DNA of 64,000 bases. Origin: Aphrophora alni. Its lineage: Eukaryota; Arthropoda; Insecta; Hemiptera; Aphrophoridae. The position numbers were made by a program, and so were the translations under genes. The stretch spans positions 7,967,000-8,030,999 of the forward strand of contig OY740766.1 of NCBI GenBank assembly GCA_963513935.1. Direction: 5' to 3'. This document shows positions 63,160 to 64,000 of the stretch, one piece after another. The notes under the pieces were generated by a model. That model was given only the letters and a program-made list of their open reading frames with translations. It had not been told where the DNA came from and did not search any database. Positions within the stretch are counted from its first letter, which is position 1. Every line of letters starts with the position of its first letter.

Positions 63160-63709
63160 TCAGTGTCCAGCCAAAATTAATAGATCTACAAACAAAACTT
63201 TTGCGGAATATGAGGGTTTCATATCATAAGGACCCTAAGTAGGGATCTTTTGAACTTCCATCGGTAAGGGGTTATCATAACAAAGTTCAAAACAGTTCTT
63301 GAAATCATCTCTTGTACATTTTTTGGATTAAACATTTTTTCAGTAATTACAGATGTGTGCATTTCGAGAGATATGTAGTCTTATTTTAGGCGGGATGAAA
63401 ATGGTACTTCTGGTCATAAATTTGGTAAATGTTATCATTTTGAGACGTATAAAATACTAAATTGAAGATATTTTTATAAATTGCAAAAACATTACTTAAA
63501 GTTACATTAAATTTAACTAACCGATTTTGAGTTATTTACGAAAAACCTTCATTCCCTTTTGCACCTCTTTAAGTAATAAAGACTAGCAAAGTTCTCACTT
63601 CATTCTTAAAGAAGCACTACGAGCCATCCTTACCAATTTCCAGCCGCGGGTTATTTTTTTGTTTTATTTTAGCCTAATTTTCCTGTATGCGTATTACGTA
63701 ATAGCTTAT
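63160..63709 (-). repeat. ~0.6-kb dispersed repeat, minus-strand copy
   Basis: Reverse complement aligns with 52841-53425 across its length, including AATTTTGGCTGG, ATCCCTAC, CCCCTTACCG, TGTAATTACTGAAAAA, CATTCTTAAAGAAGCAC and CAGCCGCGGGTTA. Confidence 0.75.
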
Positions 63710-64000
63710 AAAAATAAACATATTTTTGAAACTTTTTTGATCACAATTTTTTTTTTTTTTTACTGAGACACAATCAGCTGTATTCACAAACACTTGTTAA
63801 TAAACAGTTTCGTTTCAAAATTAACAGCTGTAATTCAAAGAGCTAATCGCATGCATAAAGATTTTTTTCCTGATATATTATATTTTCTTAGTCTTAGACT
63901 AAACTATATCTTTGTTAAATAACACCTGTTTATAAATAGTTTGGTACTAAACTCGACTTAAACCTAGTTTAAGAAAGCGCAGAAGTTTTTACTGTCAAGA
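63710..64000. other. AT-rich non-coding DNA to the window end
   Basis: Poly-T at 63748-63761; two CAGCTG boxes at 63775-63830. Nothing else. Confidence 0.4.

Overview
The window is AT-rich eukaryotic, most likely arthropod, DNA. Evidence: several interstitial (TTAGG)n arrays, which is the ancestral insect telomere repeat; no dense open reading frames; many decayed transposon remnants (Merlin, non-LTR retrotransposon tails, Penelope-like motifs, foldback elements); long homopolymer and AT runs. A hemipteran is a reasonable guess, but the sequence alone does not prove it. I see no complete host protein gene, no tRNA, rRNA or CRISPR, and no prokaryotic gene organisation. The region reads as intergenic or long-intron sequence.

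Layout. 0-5 kb: a decayed non-LTR retrotransposon C-terminus (about 0.6-0.86 kb); a well-delimited 729-bp Merlin-type DNA transposon (35-bp terminal inverted repeats, 8-bp target duplication) that holds the last 94 codons of a transposase plus a TTAGG-type array; and a symmetrical 748-bp foldback element. 5-20 kb: TTAGG arrays, copies of a degenerate dispersed repeat, a short G/C-ended MITE, a second foldback element and Penelope-like junction motifs. 20-31 kb: inverted pairs of dispersed repeats, a 126/130-bp satellite (8.5 units, 25.5-26.6 kb) and a second inverted Penelope-like pair. 31-49 kb: mostly featureless AT-rich sequence with a two-unit tandem duplication, a retroposon ending in (TA)n(GA)n, a perfect hairpin, one possible exon with a good splice donor, and two GC-richer islands. 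49-58 kb: two more retrotransposon relics, the first copy of a ~0.6-kb repeat whose mate lies inverted at 63.2-63.7 kb, and overlapping AT-rich palindromes. 58-64 kb: the most unusual part. A spliced-looking basic, coiled-coil ORF (60.3-60.6 kb) is surrounded by seven copies of a 17-bp motif, TGTAACGGAYGGGACAT, on both strands and both sides. It is followed by a non-LTR retrotransposon tail with a perfect hairpin over its stop codon.

No genes here form a pathway. The coding traces belong to mobile elements, apart from the basic ORF, which may also be element-encoded, and a few unrecognised possible exons. The two best candidates for something undescribed are the 59.5-61.1 kb motif-plus-ORF module and the Merlin derivative that carries telomere-type repeats inside its ends.
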